NCBI RefSeq assembly: GCF_003429565.1
Contig: NZ_QUAK01000123.1
Location: forward strand, 18,729-82,728
Direction of reading: 5' to 3'
Source: Streptomyces triticagri
Lineage (GTDB): Bacteria > Actinomycetota > Actinomycetes > Streptomycetales > Streptomycetaceae
Length of the DNA: 64,000 nt
Below the pieces are notes generated by a model that was not told the DNA's origin, searched no databases, and saw only the letters and a program-made list of their open reading frames with translations. Of this stretch, positions 17,104-26,446 are shown piece by piece. Numbering within the stretch: the first letter of the stretch is position 1; the number at the start of each line of letters is the position of its first letter. The position numbers and the translations under genes were made by a program.

Positions 17104-18318
17104 ATGAGCGGGACGGACAGCGAGGCGGGCATCGGCGCGCGGCGGCTGAGGCAGGCGCGGTACGCGGTGGCGGCGGTCTTCTGCGTGCACGGCGCGGTGA
17201 CCGGTTCGTTCGCGACCCGGGTGCCGTGGATCCAGGACCACGCCGGCGTCAGCGCGGGCCAGTTGGGCCTCGCGCTCGCCTTCCCCGCGATCGGTGCCTC
17301 GCTGGCGATGCCGCTGGCCGGCACGGTCACCCACCGGTTCGGCGCCCGCACCGCGCTGCGCGGACTGCTCGCCCTGTGGACGATGGCGCTGATCCTGCCG
17401 TCGCTCGCACCGAATCTGCTCACACTGTGCCTGGCCCTGTTCGTCTACGGCGCCACGGCCGGGATGTCGGACGTGGCGATGAACGCACTCGGGGTCGATG
17501 TGGAGAACCGCCTCGGGCGTTCGGTGATGTCCTCGCTGCACGGCATGTGGAGTGTGGGCGCCCTGATCGGCTCGGCGGCCGGCACGCTCGCCGCGCATCT
17601 CGGTTCGGACGCCCGGCTGCACCATCTGCTCGCCGCCGTCACGCTGACCGTGCTCGGGGCGATCGCATGTCAGGGCGTACTCGATCTGCGCAGCGCACCG
17701 GAGGAGGAGGCACCGCCGCGGTTCGCGCTGCCGCCCAAGTCGGCCCTGGTCATCGGGGCGGTGGGGTTCTGCGCGGTGTTCGCCGAAGGGGCGAGCCTGG
17801 ACTGGTCGGCGGTGTATCTGCGCGATGTGCTGAGCACCTCACCGGGAGCCGCGGCCGCGTCCACCACGGCTTTCGCCCTGACGATGGCCGTGGCCCGGCT
17901 CGCGGGCGACAAGGTGGTCGACCGGTTCGGGGCGGTGCGTACGGTGCGGGTCGGCGGGGTGCTGGCCACGGCCGGCGGACTGCTCGTGGTGGTCGGGACC
18001 GGCCCGTGGCCGGCGATGGCCGGCTTCGGTCTGATGGGCCTCGGGATCGCCGTCGTCGTACCGCTCGCCTTCGCGGCCGCGGGGCGCAGCGGAGACAACC
18101 CTTCGCTCGCGATCGCCGGCGTCGCCACCATCACGTACACCTCCGGGCTCGTCGCCCCGTCCGCGATCGGCGCGATCGCGGACACCACCTCCCTCGTGGT
18201 GTCGTTCGGCCTGGTCACCGTGCTCGCCTTCGGACTGATCGCCTTCGCCGGAGTGCTGGCCCCCGGCCGCAGGTCCACGATCGCCGGGCGGAGCGCGACG
18301 CCCGCCGGCCGGGACTGA
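17104..18318 (+). CDS. MFS transporter
   Basis: A 404-residue inner-membrane protein with about 12 hydrophobic segments. It begins with RQARYAVAAVFCVHGAVTGS, has the A-like motif GTVTHRFGARTALRG between helices 2 and 3, and the repeated DKVVDRFGAVRTVRVGG in the second half. The general pattern (FATRVPWIQDHAGVS, GMSDVAMNALGVDVE) resembles the YbjJ/FucP-like branch, often sugar or drug exporters. The ATG follows GGGAGGGG. It is divergent from the ROK regulator, which probably controls it. Substrate unknown. Confidence 0.88.
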   Translation: MSGTDSEAGIGARRLRQARYAVAAVFCVHGAVTGSFATRVPWIQDHAGVSAGQLGLALAFPAIGASLAMPLAGTVTHRFGARTALRGLLALWTMALILPSLAPNLLTLCLALFVYGATAGMSDVAMNALGVDVENRLGRSVMSSLHGMWSVGALIGSAAGTLAAHLGSDARLHHLLAAVTLTVLGAIACQGVLDLRSAPEEEAPPRFALPPKSALVIGAVGFCAVFAEGASLDWSAVYLRDVLSTSPGAAAASTTAFALTMAVARLAGDKVVDRFGAVRTVRVGGVLATAGGLLVVVGTGPWPAMAGFGLMGLGIAVVVPLAFAAAGRSGDNPSLAIAGVATITYTSGLVAPSAIGAIADTTSLVVSFGLVTVLAFGLIAFAGVLAPGRRSTIAGRSATPAGRD

Positions 18319-18453
18319 CCGGACACGCCGCGGGACCGGCGGCACCGCCCGTGGCCGGAGCGCTCCACAACACCCCCCACCTGCGGTGCGGCCCTCCCCC
18401 GTGCCCCGTAGCATTGCCGGGTTCACGCACCCCTTGAGAAAGCGAAACCCACG

Positions 18454-19884
18454 ATGAAGCTCGGCGTGCGCTGGTCCCTGCACGGTGATGGGCGCACCCC
18501 CGCGCCCGGCGCCGTGGTCCGTCCGGACGAGCGGCTCTCCTGGCCCCGCACCGCCGGGCTCGGTGCCCAGCACGTGGTGGCGATGTTCGGCGCCTCGTTC
18601 GTGGCCCCGGTCCTGATGGGTCTCGACCCGAATCTGGCGATCATGATGTCCGGCATCGCCACGATGATCTTCCTGCTTGCGACCGGTGGGGCGGTGCCCA
18701 GCTATCTCGGGTGCTCGCTGTCGTTCGTCGGCGTGGCCGCGGTGATCAGGGCGCAGGGCGGCAGCAGTGCGACAGTGACCGGTGCGGTCTTCGCGGTGGC
18801 CGTGGCGTTGTTCCTGGCGGGGCTCGCGGTACGGAAGTTCGGCGCACGGATCATCCACGCGACGATGCCGCCGATCGTGACGGGCGCCGTGGTGATGCTG
18901 ATCGGCTTCAACCTGGCGCCCGTGACGGCCAGTACGTACTGGCCGCAGGACCAGTGGACCGCGCTGCTCGTCATGCTCTTCACGGGGCTCGCGGTCGTCT
19001 GTCTGCGCGGCTTCTGGTCGCGGATCGCGATCTTCCTCGGCCTGATCTTCGGGTACGGGATCTCCTGGATCTTCGACCGTGTCTTCGGGCAGATCCATTC
19101 GGTCGCGGGCGGCACCGAGGCCGTGGACCACTGGCGCCTCGACTTCTCCGCAGTCGGCAAGGCGGACTGGGTGGGCCTGCCGTCCTTCCACGCGCCGAGC
19201 TTCGAGTGGTCGGCGATCCTGGTCGCGCTGCCCGTGGTGATCGCCCTGATCGCGGAGAACGCCGGGCACGTCAAGGCCGTCGGCGAGATGACCGGGGACG
19301 ATCTGGACGGCAAGCTGGGCACCGCGATCTCCGCGGACGGCGCCGCGTCCATGCTGTCCACGGCCGTCGGCGGCCCGCCGAACACCACGTACTCCGAGAA
19401 CATCGGCGTGATGGCCGCGACCCGGGTGTACTCCACCGCCGCGTACTGGGCGGCGGCGGTCTTCGCTCTGCTCTTCGGTCTGTGCCCGAAGTTCGGCGCG
19501 GTGGTGGCGGCGATCCCCGGCGGCGTCCTGGGCGGCATCACAGTGATCCTGTACGGAATGATCGGCCTGCTCGGCGCCCAGATCTGGATCAACGCCAAGG
19601 TCGATCTGCGCAATCCGCTGAATCTGGTGCCGGCCGCGGCGGGCATCATCATCGGTGTCGGCAATGTGAGCATCAAGATCTCGGACAACTTCGAGCTGAG
19701 CGGGATCGCGCTCGGCACCCTGGTGGTCATCACCGGCTATCACGCGCTGCGCGCGATGGCACCGGCGCATCTGAAGACCCAGGAACCGCTGCTCGACGAG
19801 GGCACGTCCCGCTACGACACGGAGGCGGAGGCCCGTGCCGGTGAGCGGACCGGTGACGGTCAGCCGCCGGTCGCCAATTCGTAG
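18454..19884 (+). CDS. NCS2-family uracil/xanthine permease
   Basis: A 476-residue membrane protein with about 12-14 segments. NCS2 signatures are GAQHVVAMFGASFVAPVLMG near the N-terminus, the QH motif, the substrate-site LIAENAGHVKAVGEMTG and GGPPNTTYSENIGVMAATRV (conserved NxxT-type motif after GG). UraA-like members import uracil with protons; xanthine or urate remain possible. In a window that also holds the pyrimidine operon a salvage role fits, though the two loci are 30 kb apart. Its 3' end overlaps the convergent GH6 gene by 25 bp. Confidence 0.93.
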   Translation: MKLGVRWSLHGDGRTPAPGAVVRPDERLSWPRTAGLGAQHVVAMFGASFVAPVLMGLDPNLAIMMSGIATMIFLLATGGAVPSYLGCSLSFVGVAAVIRAQGGSSATVTGAVFAVAVALFLAGLAVRKFGARIIHATMPPIVTGAVVMLIGFNLAPVTASTYWPQDQWTALLVMLFTGLAVVCLRGFWSRIAIFLGLIFGYGISWIFDRVFGQIHSVAGGTEAVDHWRLDFSAVGKADWVGLPSFHAPSFEWSAILVALPVVIALIAENAGHVKAVGEMTGDDLDGKLGTAISADGAASMLSTAVGGPPNTTYSENIGVMAATRVYSTAAYWAAAVFALLFGLCPKFGAVVAAIPGGVLGGITVILYGMIGLLGAQIWINAKVDLRNPLNLVPAAAGIIIGVGNVSIKISDNFELSGIALGTLVVITGYHALRAMAPAHLKTQEPLLDEGTSRYDTEAEARAGERTGDGQPPVANS

Positions 19885-21041
19885 GCGTAGTCCGGGGTGA
19901 AGGAACCGGCCGCACCCTTGCAGCCGTCGGACTCGCCGGGGAGCTTGATCCACAGATAGGCGTCGATGCGGGACGCGCCGGTGCTCAGGGTGGGCGGCTG
20001 GCCCAGTTTGCGGCCCGCGGGGTCGCACCACTGGCCGGCCGCGGGCGCGCCGTTGCCGTTGCGGCTGGTGTCGATGACGGCGCCATGGCTCGCGGGGCCG
20101 CCGAGCGCGGCGAGCACCGAGCGGGCGTAGGCGGTCTCGTCGGCCGTGGTGTGGAAGTTCGAGACGTTGGTGAAGATGCCGTCGGACGAGGCGGCCGAGG
20201 CGGCTCCGGCCTTGCGCAGCGCGGCGGCCTGGGTGGCCGCCGGATGCCAGCCGGAGTGGCCGGCGTCGTAGTACACCTTGGCGTTCGGATTGGCCGCGTG
20301 CAGGGTGCGGCCGGCGCGGGCGAGCGAGGCGAAGCGCGCGGAACGGTCGGCGGCGGACAGACAGTCGGAGAGGGCGACCGCGTCCGGTTCGAGTATCACC
20401 ACGACCTCGCGTGAGCCGAGCCCCGCCGCGAACTGGTCGATCCACCGGTCGTAGGCACCGAGCGAGGGCGCGCCGCCCTGCGAGGCGCCGCCGCAGTCCC
20501 GGTCAGGTATCGCGTACGGCACGAGCACCGGGACCTTGCCGCCGGACGACGAGGTGACCGCGCGGACCCGGGAGGCGATGACGTCCGGGTTGTACTCGGC
20601 GAACCAGACGGCGGCCGGCCGGTCCGCTATGCGCTGCTCGATCAGGGGGCGGCGCGGGTCGTTGCGATTGGCCCGGACCCAGTCGAGCACCTGCGAATCA
20701 CCGTGCCGGTAGAGACCGTTGCTCTTCGGGGCAGGGTCGGGCCGCGGAGTCTTCGGCGCGGCGGACGTCTTGGACGGTTTCGGCTTCGGAGACTTGGACT
20801 TCTTGCTCGGCGACGGCGACGAGGACGGCGTCGGCACGGCCGGCAGTGGCTCGAGCGTCGGTTCGGGCGTCTCGGTGCGCCGCGCCTCGTGCTGCTCTCC
20901 GCCGCCCTCGGCCGCCGAGATCAGTCCGGCGGCCGCTCCGATCGCCACCACGACCGATGCGGCGGCGGATATCGCCTGATGCCGTGCGGTGCGTCTGCGT
21001 GCGGCGCGCTGTGCGCGTCGCTGCGCGCGATGACCTGCCAC
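19860..21041 (-). CDS. Membrane-anchored GH6 glycosidase (cellulase-like)
   Basis: A 393-residue protein. After an Arg-rich cytoplasmic head (RAQRRAQRAARRRTARHQ) there is one membrane segment (about 24-43), then a Pro/Ser/Lys-rich linker (about 60-105). The catalytic domain carries GH6 motifs: VPYAIPDRDCGGASQGG, VVVILEPDAVAL, VYYDAGHSGW, NVSNFHTTADE, VIDTSRNGNG and LWIKLPGESDG. GH6 enzymes cleave beta-1,4-glucans by inversion. The uncleaved anchor suggests action at the cell surface rather than on distant biomass, perhaps on the polymer made at hyphal tips. The GTG at 21041 was chosen because it directly precedes the basic head. Confidence 0.88.
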   Translation of the reverse strand: MAGHRAQRRAQRAARRRTARHQAISAAASVVVAIGAAAGLISAAEGGGEQHEARRTETPEPTLEPLPAVPTPSSSPSPSKKSKSPKPKPSKTSAAPKTPRPDPAPKSNGLYRHGDSQVLDWVRANRNDPRRPLIEQRIADRPAAVWFAEYNPDVIASRVRAVTSSSGGKVPVLVPYAIPDRDCGGASQGGAPSLGAYDRWIDQFAAGLGSREVVVILEPDAVALSDCLSAADRSARFASLARAGRTLHAANPNAKVYYDAGHSGWHPAATQAAALRKAGAASAASSDGIFTNVSNFHTTADETAYARSVLAALGGPASHGAVIDTSRNGNGAPAAGQWCDPAGRKLGQPPTLSTGASRIDAYLWIKLPGESDGCKGAAGSFTPDYAYELATGG

Positions 21042-21273
21042 GGTTCCGTACCCCCCTGAACGTGCTGTCGTACGTGTGCTGTTGGTGCCCGTCACCGCCT
21101 GGTGCTGCCCGCGGTGACGGCCTTGTGCTGCCTTCGGTGCGCTCGCCGCCGGGTCTCCCCGAGCGGACTCACCCACCCCCCTGGGTCCCGCTGCCGCCCC
21201 CGGCGTCCCCCGTTCCGGGGAAGCTCAGGGCCGGTCGGTCCCGCCACCACCCTATGACTGTCACGCTGCGTCC

Positions 21274-21966
21274 ATGGTGCGCTTGGAGCAGTTGTCGACG
21301 GCCACGGCCGGTGTCGACGCCGTGGTGGCGCGGATGCGGGGGCTCGACGAGCAACTCCATCCGGCCGACGGGGTCGCCGTTTTCAACCGGGTGTATCTCT
21401 CCGTGACCGAGGCGGTGGACCGGTCCATCGACTCGGGCGGTTTCCCCGACGCGAGGTCGGCGGCGACCCTGGATGTCCGTTTCGCGGAGCGCTATCTCGA
21501 TGCGGTGGACTCGGCCGCCGTGGGGCGCCGTCCGGCGCACTGCTGGCGGCCGCTCTTCCAGTACCGGCACCATCCCGGAGTACGCCCGCTGCAGTTCGCA
21601 CTCGCGGGCATCAATGCGCACATCGGACACGATCTGGCCCTGGCCGTGGTGGACACCTGTCGTACGCTCGGCTGCGAACCAGCCGACATCGAGGCGGACT
21701 TCGACCGCGTCGGCGCGCTCCTCGTCGCCCTCGAGGAGCGGATCAGGGAGGACCTGATGCCCGGGCCCGACCTCCTGGAGGTCGCCGATCCGCTCACCCA
21801 TCTGCTCGGCTCCTGGAGCCTGAACCGCGCCCGGGACGCGGCGTGGGCGGCGGCCCGTGTCCTGTGGGGCCTGCGCCATCTGCCGGATCTGGCGGAGGAC
21901 TGCGTGGAGCGGATGGACGAGGCGCTCGGTCTGGTCGGCCGCTGCCTGCTGACGCCGTGGCGATGA
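21274..21966 (+). CDS. DUF5995-like protein (230 aa)
   Basis: The protein is helical and cytoplasmic, with VAVFNRVYLSVTEAVDRSI, RFAERYLDAVDSAAVGRRPAH, CWRPLFQYRHHPGVRPLQFA and LAGINAHIGHDLALAVV. The HIGHDL motif and overall size fit the actinobacterial DUF5995 family, as I remember it. The histidines in YRHHP and NAHIGHD could bind metal, but that is inference. No membrane segment or signal is present. Function unknown. Confidence 0.75.
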   Translation: MVRLEQLSTATAGVDAVVARMRGLDEQLHPADGVAVFNRVYLSVTEAVDRSIDSGGFPDARSAATLDVRFAERYLDAVDSAAVGRRPAHCWRPLFQYRHHPGVRPLQFALAGINAHIGHDLALAVVDTCRTLGCEPADIEADFDRVGALLVALEERIREDLMPGPDLLEVADPLTHLLGSWSLNRARDAAWAAARVLWGLRHLPDLAEDCVERMDEALGLVGRCLLTPWR

Positions 21967-22092
21967 CCGGTCGACACCGGCGGAGCCCTCTGGCGAGAAG
22001 CGGTCAAGTCGCCTTGGATGAGATCGAGTTGACCGGGAGGTGCTGAGCGCCCAACGGTCGTCGCACGGTTCCGTATCGCCAGGAGGACACGT

Positions 22093-23022
22093 ATGACCGT
22101 CAAGCTCGGACTCGGACTCCCCCAGATGAAGCAGTACGACCTCGGCCGCGATGTGCCGGCCGTCGCGCGGGCCGCCGAGGAGACGGGCTACGACAGCCTG
22201 TGGGTGTTCGAGCGGATCCTGTTCCCGACACCGGCGACGCAGGGCCTGTTCGGGATCGAGGGGCTGCCGTGGCCCGATCAGTACCGCTCGGTGGCGGATC
22301 CGCTGGTCACGCTGGCGCTCGCGGCGGGCGCCACCGAGCGGGCGCGCCTGGGCACGAGTGTGCTCGTGGCGCCGCTGCATGTGCCGTTCCAGCTGGCCCG
22401 TTCGCTGGCGACGCTCGATGCGGCAGCCGGCGGGCGGGTGGTACTCGGCGTCGGTACGGGCTGGTCCAAGGACGAGTACGCGGCGGCGTCGCTCGTCCCC
22501 TTCGCCCGGCGGGGCAGGGCGCTGGACGAGCTGATCGATGTGTGCCGGGCGGTGTGGGGGCCCGATCCGGTCAGTTACGAGGGCGAGTTCACCCGGATCG
22601 CGCCCGCCGAGGTGGGGCCCAAGCCGGCCCGGCCGATCCCGGTGTACCTGCCCGCGAACAGTCCGCGTGCGGCGCGGCGCCTGGTGGATCGCGCGGACGG
22701 CTGGATGCCGGGGGCGACGGGAGTGGAGGCGCTTGCGTCGGCCTGGGCGGGGCTGCGGGAGCTTGCTGCGGAGCGGGGGCGGGAGCGGGCGATCGCCGTG
22801 ACGGTGCGGGCCAATGCGCGATATTCGGCGAAGCCGGTGGATGAGGCGGAACGGGCGCCGTTCCAGGGGAGTGTGGAGCAGATCGTGGCCGATCTGGTCG
22901 CGCATGCGGGGGTCGGGGTCGACGAGATTCTGATCGATCTGCAGGGGACGATGCGGGATGCGTCCGAGCTGGTCGACGTTGCGGCCGAGGTTCATGCGGG
23001 GGTGCGGGGCGCGGGGGTGTGA
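22093..23022 (+). CDS. LLM-class (F420-dependent) oxidoreductase
   Basis: A 309-residue luciferase-like monooxygenase fold protein. It starts MTVKLGLGLPQMKQYDLGRD after a perfect AGGAGG, with ETGYDSLWVFERILFP, ARLGTSVLVAPLHVPFQLAR, GRVVLGVGTGWSKDEY and a C-terminal VDEILIDLQ. These are the features of actinobacterial F420-dependent LLM enzymes (TIGR03619-like). Flavin use cannot be excluded and the substrate is unknown. It is probably monocistronic and ends before a strong terminator. Confidence 0.88.
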   Translation: MTVKLGLGLPQMKQYDLGRDVPAVARAAEETGYDSLWVFERILFPTPATQGLFGIEGLPWPDQYRSVADPLVTLALAAGATERARLGTSVLVAPLHVPFQLARSLATLDAAAGGRVVLGVGTGWSKDEYAAASLVPFARRGRALDELIDVCRAVWGPDPVSYEGEFTRIAPAEVGPKPARPIPVYLPANSPRAARRLVDRADGWMPGATGVEALASAWAGLRELAAERGRERAIAVTVRANARYSAKPVDEAERAPFQGSVEQIVADLVAHAGVGVDEILIDLQGTMRDASELVDVAAEVHAGVRGAGV

Positions 23023-23095
23023 GTCGCCTGCGGCGGGCTGTCACCCCACACCCCGCTCCTTCCCGAAAGTCCTGCCGGACGGGCCTCCTCAAATT

Positions 23096-23116
23096 CCCCC
23101 GGACTCCGTCCGGGGG
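23096..23116. terminator. Bidirectional terminator
   Basis: CCCCCGGAC (23096-23104), loop TCC, GTCCGGGGG (23108-23116): a perfect 9-bp hairpin in the 114-bp gap between the convergent LLM and amine oxidase genes. Confidence 0.7.
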
Positions 23117-23136
23117 GACCCCCAGAGGGGCTGCAT

Positions 23137-24840
23137 TCAGTCCTCCGGGAGCTCCACCGGTGCGATCTCCTCGTAGCGGTCGCCGGGGCCCGGGTTGGTG
23201 GGGTCCGTGGTGCCGCCGAGCTGGTGCATGACGCCCCAGACCGCGTTGAGGGCCGTCTGGACCGCGCCCTCCGCCCAGCCCGCCGTCCAGGAGATGTCGT
23301 CGCCGGCGAGGAAGATGCCGCGCTTGTCCTCGGGCAGCAGGTCCTGCATGAAGTGCGTGAACAGGCGGCGCTGGTAGCGGTAGTGACCGGGCAGGTTCGC
23401 CTTGAAGGCGCCCATGAAGTACGGCTCGTTCTCCCAGGAGACGGTGACCGGGTTGCCGATGATGTGGCGGCGGATGTCGACGTTCGGGTAGATCTCGCCG
23501 AGCGACTTGAGCATGACCTCCATGCGCTCGTTCGCGGACAGCGGCAGCCACTTCAGGCTGTCGTCGCACCAGGTGTACGAGAGGCAGATGACGGCGGGGT
23601 TGTCCGGGCCGTTGTCGAGGAGGTAAGTGCCGCGCGTCATACGGTCGGTGAGGGTCATCGACATGGTGTCCCGGCCCGACTCCGCGTCCTTGTCCAGCCA
23701 GAACGGGCGGTCGACGGGGACGAACAGCTTGGAGCTCTCCATGTAGTGGGTGCGCTCGATCGCCGTCCAGTGGTCGATCGGGAAGAGCGCGTCGTCGCAC
23801 TCGATCTTGGAGAGCAGCATCCAGGACTGCGCGGTGAAGATCGCCGCGGGGTAGGTGCGGATGTCGCCGCTCGCGTCGGTGACCGTGATGCGGTTGCCCG
23901 CGGTGCGGTGCAGCCGGGTCACGGCCGGCCGGGGTTCGCCGTTCTCGTGCAGACCGGCGAGCGAGGTGCCGTGCGCCCAGTGCACGATCTTCTGCGGCTC
24001 GCGCTCCCAGAGCCGCAGCGGGAGCTGCTGGCTGCCGCCCACGATGCCGCGGTGGTGGTCGTCCGCCTCGGTGTAGACGACCCGCAGGATCTCCAGGATC
24101 GAGTTGGGGAAGTCGGTGTCCCAGCCGCCGGTGCCGAAGCCGACCTGGCCGAAGATCTCCCGGTGCCGGAAGGACTTGAACGCGGGCGAGTCGCAGAGGA
24201 AGCCGTAGAAGGTCTGGTTGTCGAGCTTCTCGACGAGCCGGGACCAGATCTCGCGGATCCGCGGGATGTCGCGCTCGCGCAGCGCCTGGTTCATGTCGGA
24301 GAAGTCGGCGCCCTCCTCCAGGCAGGCGTTCCAGGCGTGCATGACGTCCCGGTAGACCTGCGGCAGATCGTCGACGGTCTCCGCGTAGTGCGACTCGCCC
24401 TTGAGGTCGACGACCGTCGAAGGGGTGTCGGGGGCGAGCGGGTTGGGGAACGGCTCGGTGCGCAGGCCGACCAGGTCGATGTAGTGCTGCAGCGCGGTCG
24501 ACGACGGCGGGAAGCGCATCGCGCCCATCTCGGCGGTCAGTTCCCCGCCCTCGGCGGAGCAGCCGTCGAAACCGACGGTGCGCAGCCGCCCGCCGATCCG
24601 GTCCGCCTCGTAGACGACGGGCTTGAGGCCCATCTTCATCAGCTCGTACGCCGCGACGATGCCGGAGAGACCGCCGCCGATCACCGCGACCTCACGCCCG
24701 TGCTCGGCCGCCGGTATCTGCCCGAGGCCCGCCGGGCTCGCCAGGTAGTCGTCGTACGCGTAAGGGAAGTCCGGCCCGAACATGGTTATCGGCGGCTGGG
24801 CCTCGGTGTGCTGGACGGCGGTGGGCACCGTGGACGTCAT
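23137..24840 (-). CDS. Flavin monoamine / L-amino-acid oxidase
   Basis: A 567-residue FAD enzyme. The N-terminal dinucleotide fold has VAVIGGGLSGIVAAYELMKM, VVYEADRIGGRLRT and EMGAMRFPPSSTAL. The C-terminus has the FAD-binding GIFLAGDDISWTAGWAEGAV. The family includes tryptophan 2-monooxygenase, phenylalanine oxidases and amine oxidases, so the substrate is an amino acid or amine. The ATG at 24840 gives the normal short N-terminal arm; no signal peptide is present. The upstream 385 bp hold three direct repeats shared with the control region of the nearby APC permease/Lrp operon, which suggests joint control in amino-acid catabolism. Confidence 0.9.
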   Translation of the reverse strand: MTSTVPTAVQHTEAQPPITMFGPDFPYAYDDYLASPAGLGQIPAAEHGREVAVIGGGLSGIVAAYELMKMGLKPVVYEADRIGGRLRTVGFDGCSAEGGELTAEMGAMRFPPSSTALQHYIDLVGLRTEPFPNPLAPDTPSTVVDLKGESHYAETVDDLPQVYRDVMHAWNACLEEGADFSDMNQALRERDIPRIREIWSRLVEKLDNQTFYGFLCDSPAFKSFRHREIFGQVGFGTGGWDTDFPNSILEILRVVYTEADDHHRGIVGGSQQLPLRLWEREPQKIVHWAHGTSLAGLHENGEPRPAVTRLHRTAGNRITVTDASGDIRTYPAAIFTAQSWMLLSKIECDDALFPIDHWTAIERTHYMESSKLFVPVDRPFWLDKDAESGRDTMSMTLTDRMTRGTYLLDNGPDNPAVICLSYTWCDDSLKWLPLSANERMEVMLKSLGEIYPNVDIRRHIIGNPVTVSWENEPYFMGAFKANLPGHYRYQRRLFTHFMQDLLPEDKRGIFLAGDDISWTAGWAEGAVQTALNAVWGVMHQLGGTTDPTNPGPGDRYEEIAPVELPED

Positions 24841-24989
24841 GGGGCAGGGACTCCTCGCGGGACGGGGTGGTACGCGTACGGCGGCGTGGTACGACCGGGC
24901 CGGACCTGGTGGCGGGCGCGGCGCACGGGCCCGGAGGGGGTGTCCGACGCCTCCAAGACCGTACGGGCGCGGGAGGAAGCCGGACAAGC

Positions 24990-25056
24990 GGTGAATCTTG
25001 CGCACCGACGGGTGATCCGTTGCGTGCCGGGGGCGTCCCGCGGTGATTCGTTGCGC
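24990..25056 (-). promoter_or_regulatory. Three direct repeats upstream of the amine oxidase
   Basis: Read towards the oxidase gene: GCGCAACGAATCACC (25056 to 25042), ACGCAACGGATCACC (25025 to 25011) and TGCGCAAGATTCACC (25004 to 24990). Copies start 31 and 21 bp apart, whole helical turns. They lie in the 385-bp gap shared with the divergent secreted-protein gene; nothing else was recognised there. Likely Lrp/AsnC-type binding sites. Confidence 0.6.
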
Positions 25057-25225
25057 CGGTGCGGAGCGGCCCGTGGGTCGGCCCGGAGTCGCATGCGTCG
25101 CCGCGCGCCCCCGCCGTACGGGGGAGGCGGTACCGCCCGAGGGCCGATGTGGCGGAGGGGTGCCGGGCGCGAGGCTGAGCCCACCCGGAACGACCGGGCG
25201 AACGGCCATCATCCCGGAGGACTCT

Positions 25226-25912
25226 GTGAGCCGATCCACCACCGGCCACCACCACTCGACCCAGCTCGACCACCGCCGTACCCGTATCGCCAGAACCGCG
25301 GGCGTCGCCGTCCTGGTGACCACGGTCCTGGTCACCGGCGGCGTGGCGGGGGCGGCTGCGCCCTCGGAACAGGAGGCCCCGCCCGTCCGCGGCGAAGCGG
25401 TCGCGGCCGCCGCCGCACCGCACACCGGCGACGCGGCCGCCCTCACCGGAAGGGCGAAGCTGGACCGTCCCACCACGGAGGACATCACCTTCACCTTCGA
25501 CGCCCACCTGGCCGAGAAGGACCGGATGAACCCGAGCCGGGCCTCTGGCACCTTCCGTTTCGTCCACCTCGACAAGCCCGGTGGCGAGGGCGGCTGGGCC
25601 GAGGGCCGGATCGACTGCCTGGTGACCGGCGGCAAGGTGGCGACCGCCACCGGCGTCGTGACCAAGGCCAACAGGCCGGGTCTGAAGGGCACCCGGGTCG
25701 GCTTCAGCGTGCACGACGTACGGGGCCAGGACCGGCTCGGCTACAGCTGGGCCGCGTACGGCACGCCCGCCGACCAGCCGGGCGAGCTGTCCAAGTGCAC
25801 CAGCGCCGCCCCGTTCGAGAAGGTCCGCAAGGGCACCGGCGATTTCAAGGTGCTGCCTTGGGTACCGGACTTCTCCGCGGCGGGCGGGCAGGGCGCCGGC
25901 GACGAGCGGTAG
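25226..25912 (+). CDS. Secreted hypothetical protein (228 aa)
   Basis: The GTG start lies five nt after GGAGG. Residues 1 to about 47 form a long signal peptide: His/Arg-rich head (TTGHHHSTQLDHRRTRIAR), hydrophobic core (AGVAVLVTTVLVTGGVAGAA). The mature part is a beta-rich domain with EDITFTFDAHLAEKDRMNPS, GTFRFVHLD, GRIDCLVTGGKVATATGVV and RVGFSVHDV. The last has the shape of streptomycete secreted repetitive beta proteins. Two cysteines (DCLV and SKCTS) may form a disulfide. I do not recognise a family. It is divergent from the amine oxidase. Confidence 0.8.
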   Translation: MSRSTTGHHHSTQLDHRRTRIARTAGVAVLVTTVLVTGGVAGAAAPSEQEAPPVRGEAVAAAAAPHTGDAAALTGRAKLDRPTTEDITFTFDAHLAEKDRMNPSRASGTFRFVHLDKPGGEGGWAEGRIDCLVTGGKVATATGVVTKANRPGLKGTRVGFSVHDVRGQDRLGYSWAAYGTPADQPGELSKCTSAAPFEKVRKGTGDFKVLPWVPDFSAAGGQGAGDER

Positions 25913-25920
25913 TCGCCGGC

Positions 25921-25967
25921 CGGAGCCGGGCCGGGGCACACGGGGGTGGCCCTGGCCCGGCGCTCCG
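25921..25967 (+). terminator. Possible terminator after the secreted protein gene
   Basis: CGGAGCCGGGCC (25921-25932) can pair imperfectly with GGCCCGGCGCTCCG (25954-25967). It sits in the 71-bp gap before the convergent Lrp gene. Confidence 0.4.
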
Positions 25968-25983
25968 CTGTGTCCGGGCCCCG

Positions 25984-26436
25984 TCAGCCCGGCGCACCGG
26001 AGGAGAACCGGCGCAGCAGCGGCGAGAGGACGAGCACGGACTTGGTGCGCTCCACGAAGTGCTCGCCCGCGATCCGTTCGAGTACGCGCTCGAAGTGCCG
26101 CATGTCGGAGGCGAAGACCTGCGCGATGGCGTCCGCGTCGCCCGTGACGGTGGACGCCGAGACGACCTCCGGGTAGCGCTCGAGGCCGCGTTTGATCGCC
26201 TCCGGCGAGGTGTTGCGGCGGCAGTGGATCTCGATGTAGCCCTCGGTCTCCCAGCCGAGTGCCGCCGGGTCGACGCGGACGGTGAATCCGGTGATCGCAC
26301 CGGTGGCCCGCAGACGGTCGACGCGCCGCTTCACGGCCGGCGCGGACAGGCCGATCTCCTGGCCGATGTCGGCGTAGGAGCGGCGGGCGTCCTCGGCCAG
26401 GGCGTGCACGATGCGTTCGTCGAGTTCGTTCAGCAC
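25984..26436 (-). CDS. Lrp/AsnC-family transcriptional regulator
   Basis: A 150-residue protein with the classic layout: N-terminal helix-turn-helix (LNELDERIVHALAEDARRSY, SAPAVKRRVDRLRATGAI) and a C-terminal RAM/ACT effector domain (VVSASTVTGDADAIAQVFA). Such regulators form octamers and respond to amino acids. The GTG start lies 10 bp after the APC permease stop, so both genes form one operon. Candidate binding motifs occur upstream of that operon and of the amine oxidase, suggesting autoregulation plus oxidase control. Confidence 0.94.
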   Translation of the reverse strand: MLNELDERIVHALAEDARRSYADIGQEIGLSAPAVKRRVDRLRATGAITGFTVRVDPAALGWETEGYIEIHCRRNTSPEAIKRGLERYPEVVSASTVTGDADAIAQVFASDMRHFERVLERIAGEHFVERTKSVLVLSPLLRRFSSGAPG

Positions 26437-26446
26437 GGCGGGCGGT

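Noticed and set aside
22088..22844. Long opposite- and other-frame open frames over many real genes (for example 5262-6242, 23224-26556, 52055-55324)
   Set aside because: Typical shadows of high-GC genes: Arg/Gly/Ala-rich or Val/Asp-rich composition, no motifs, and each is covered by a well-supported gene in another frame.
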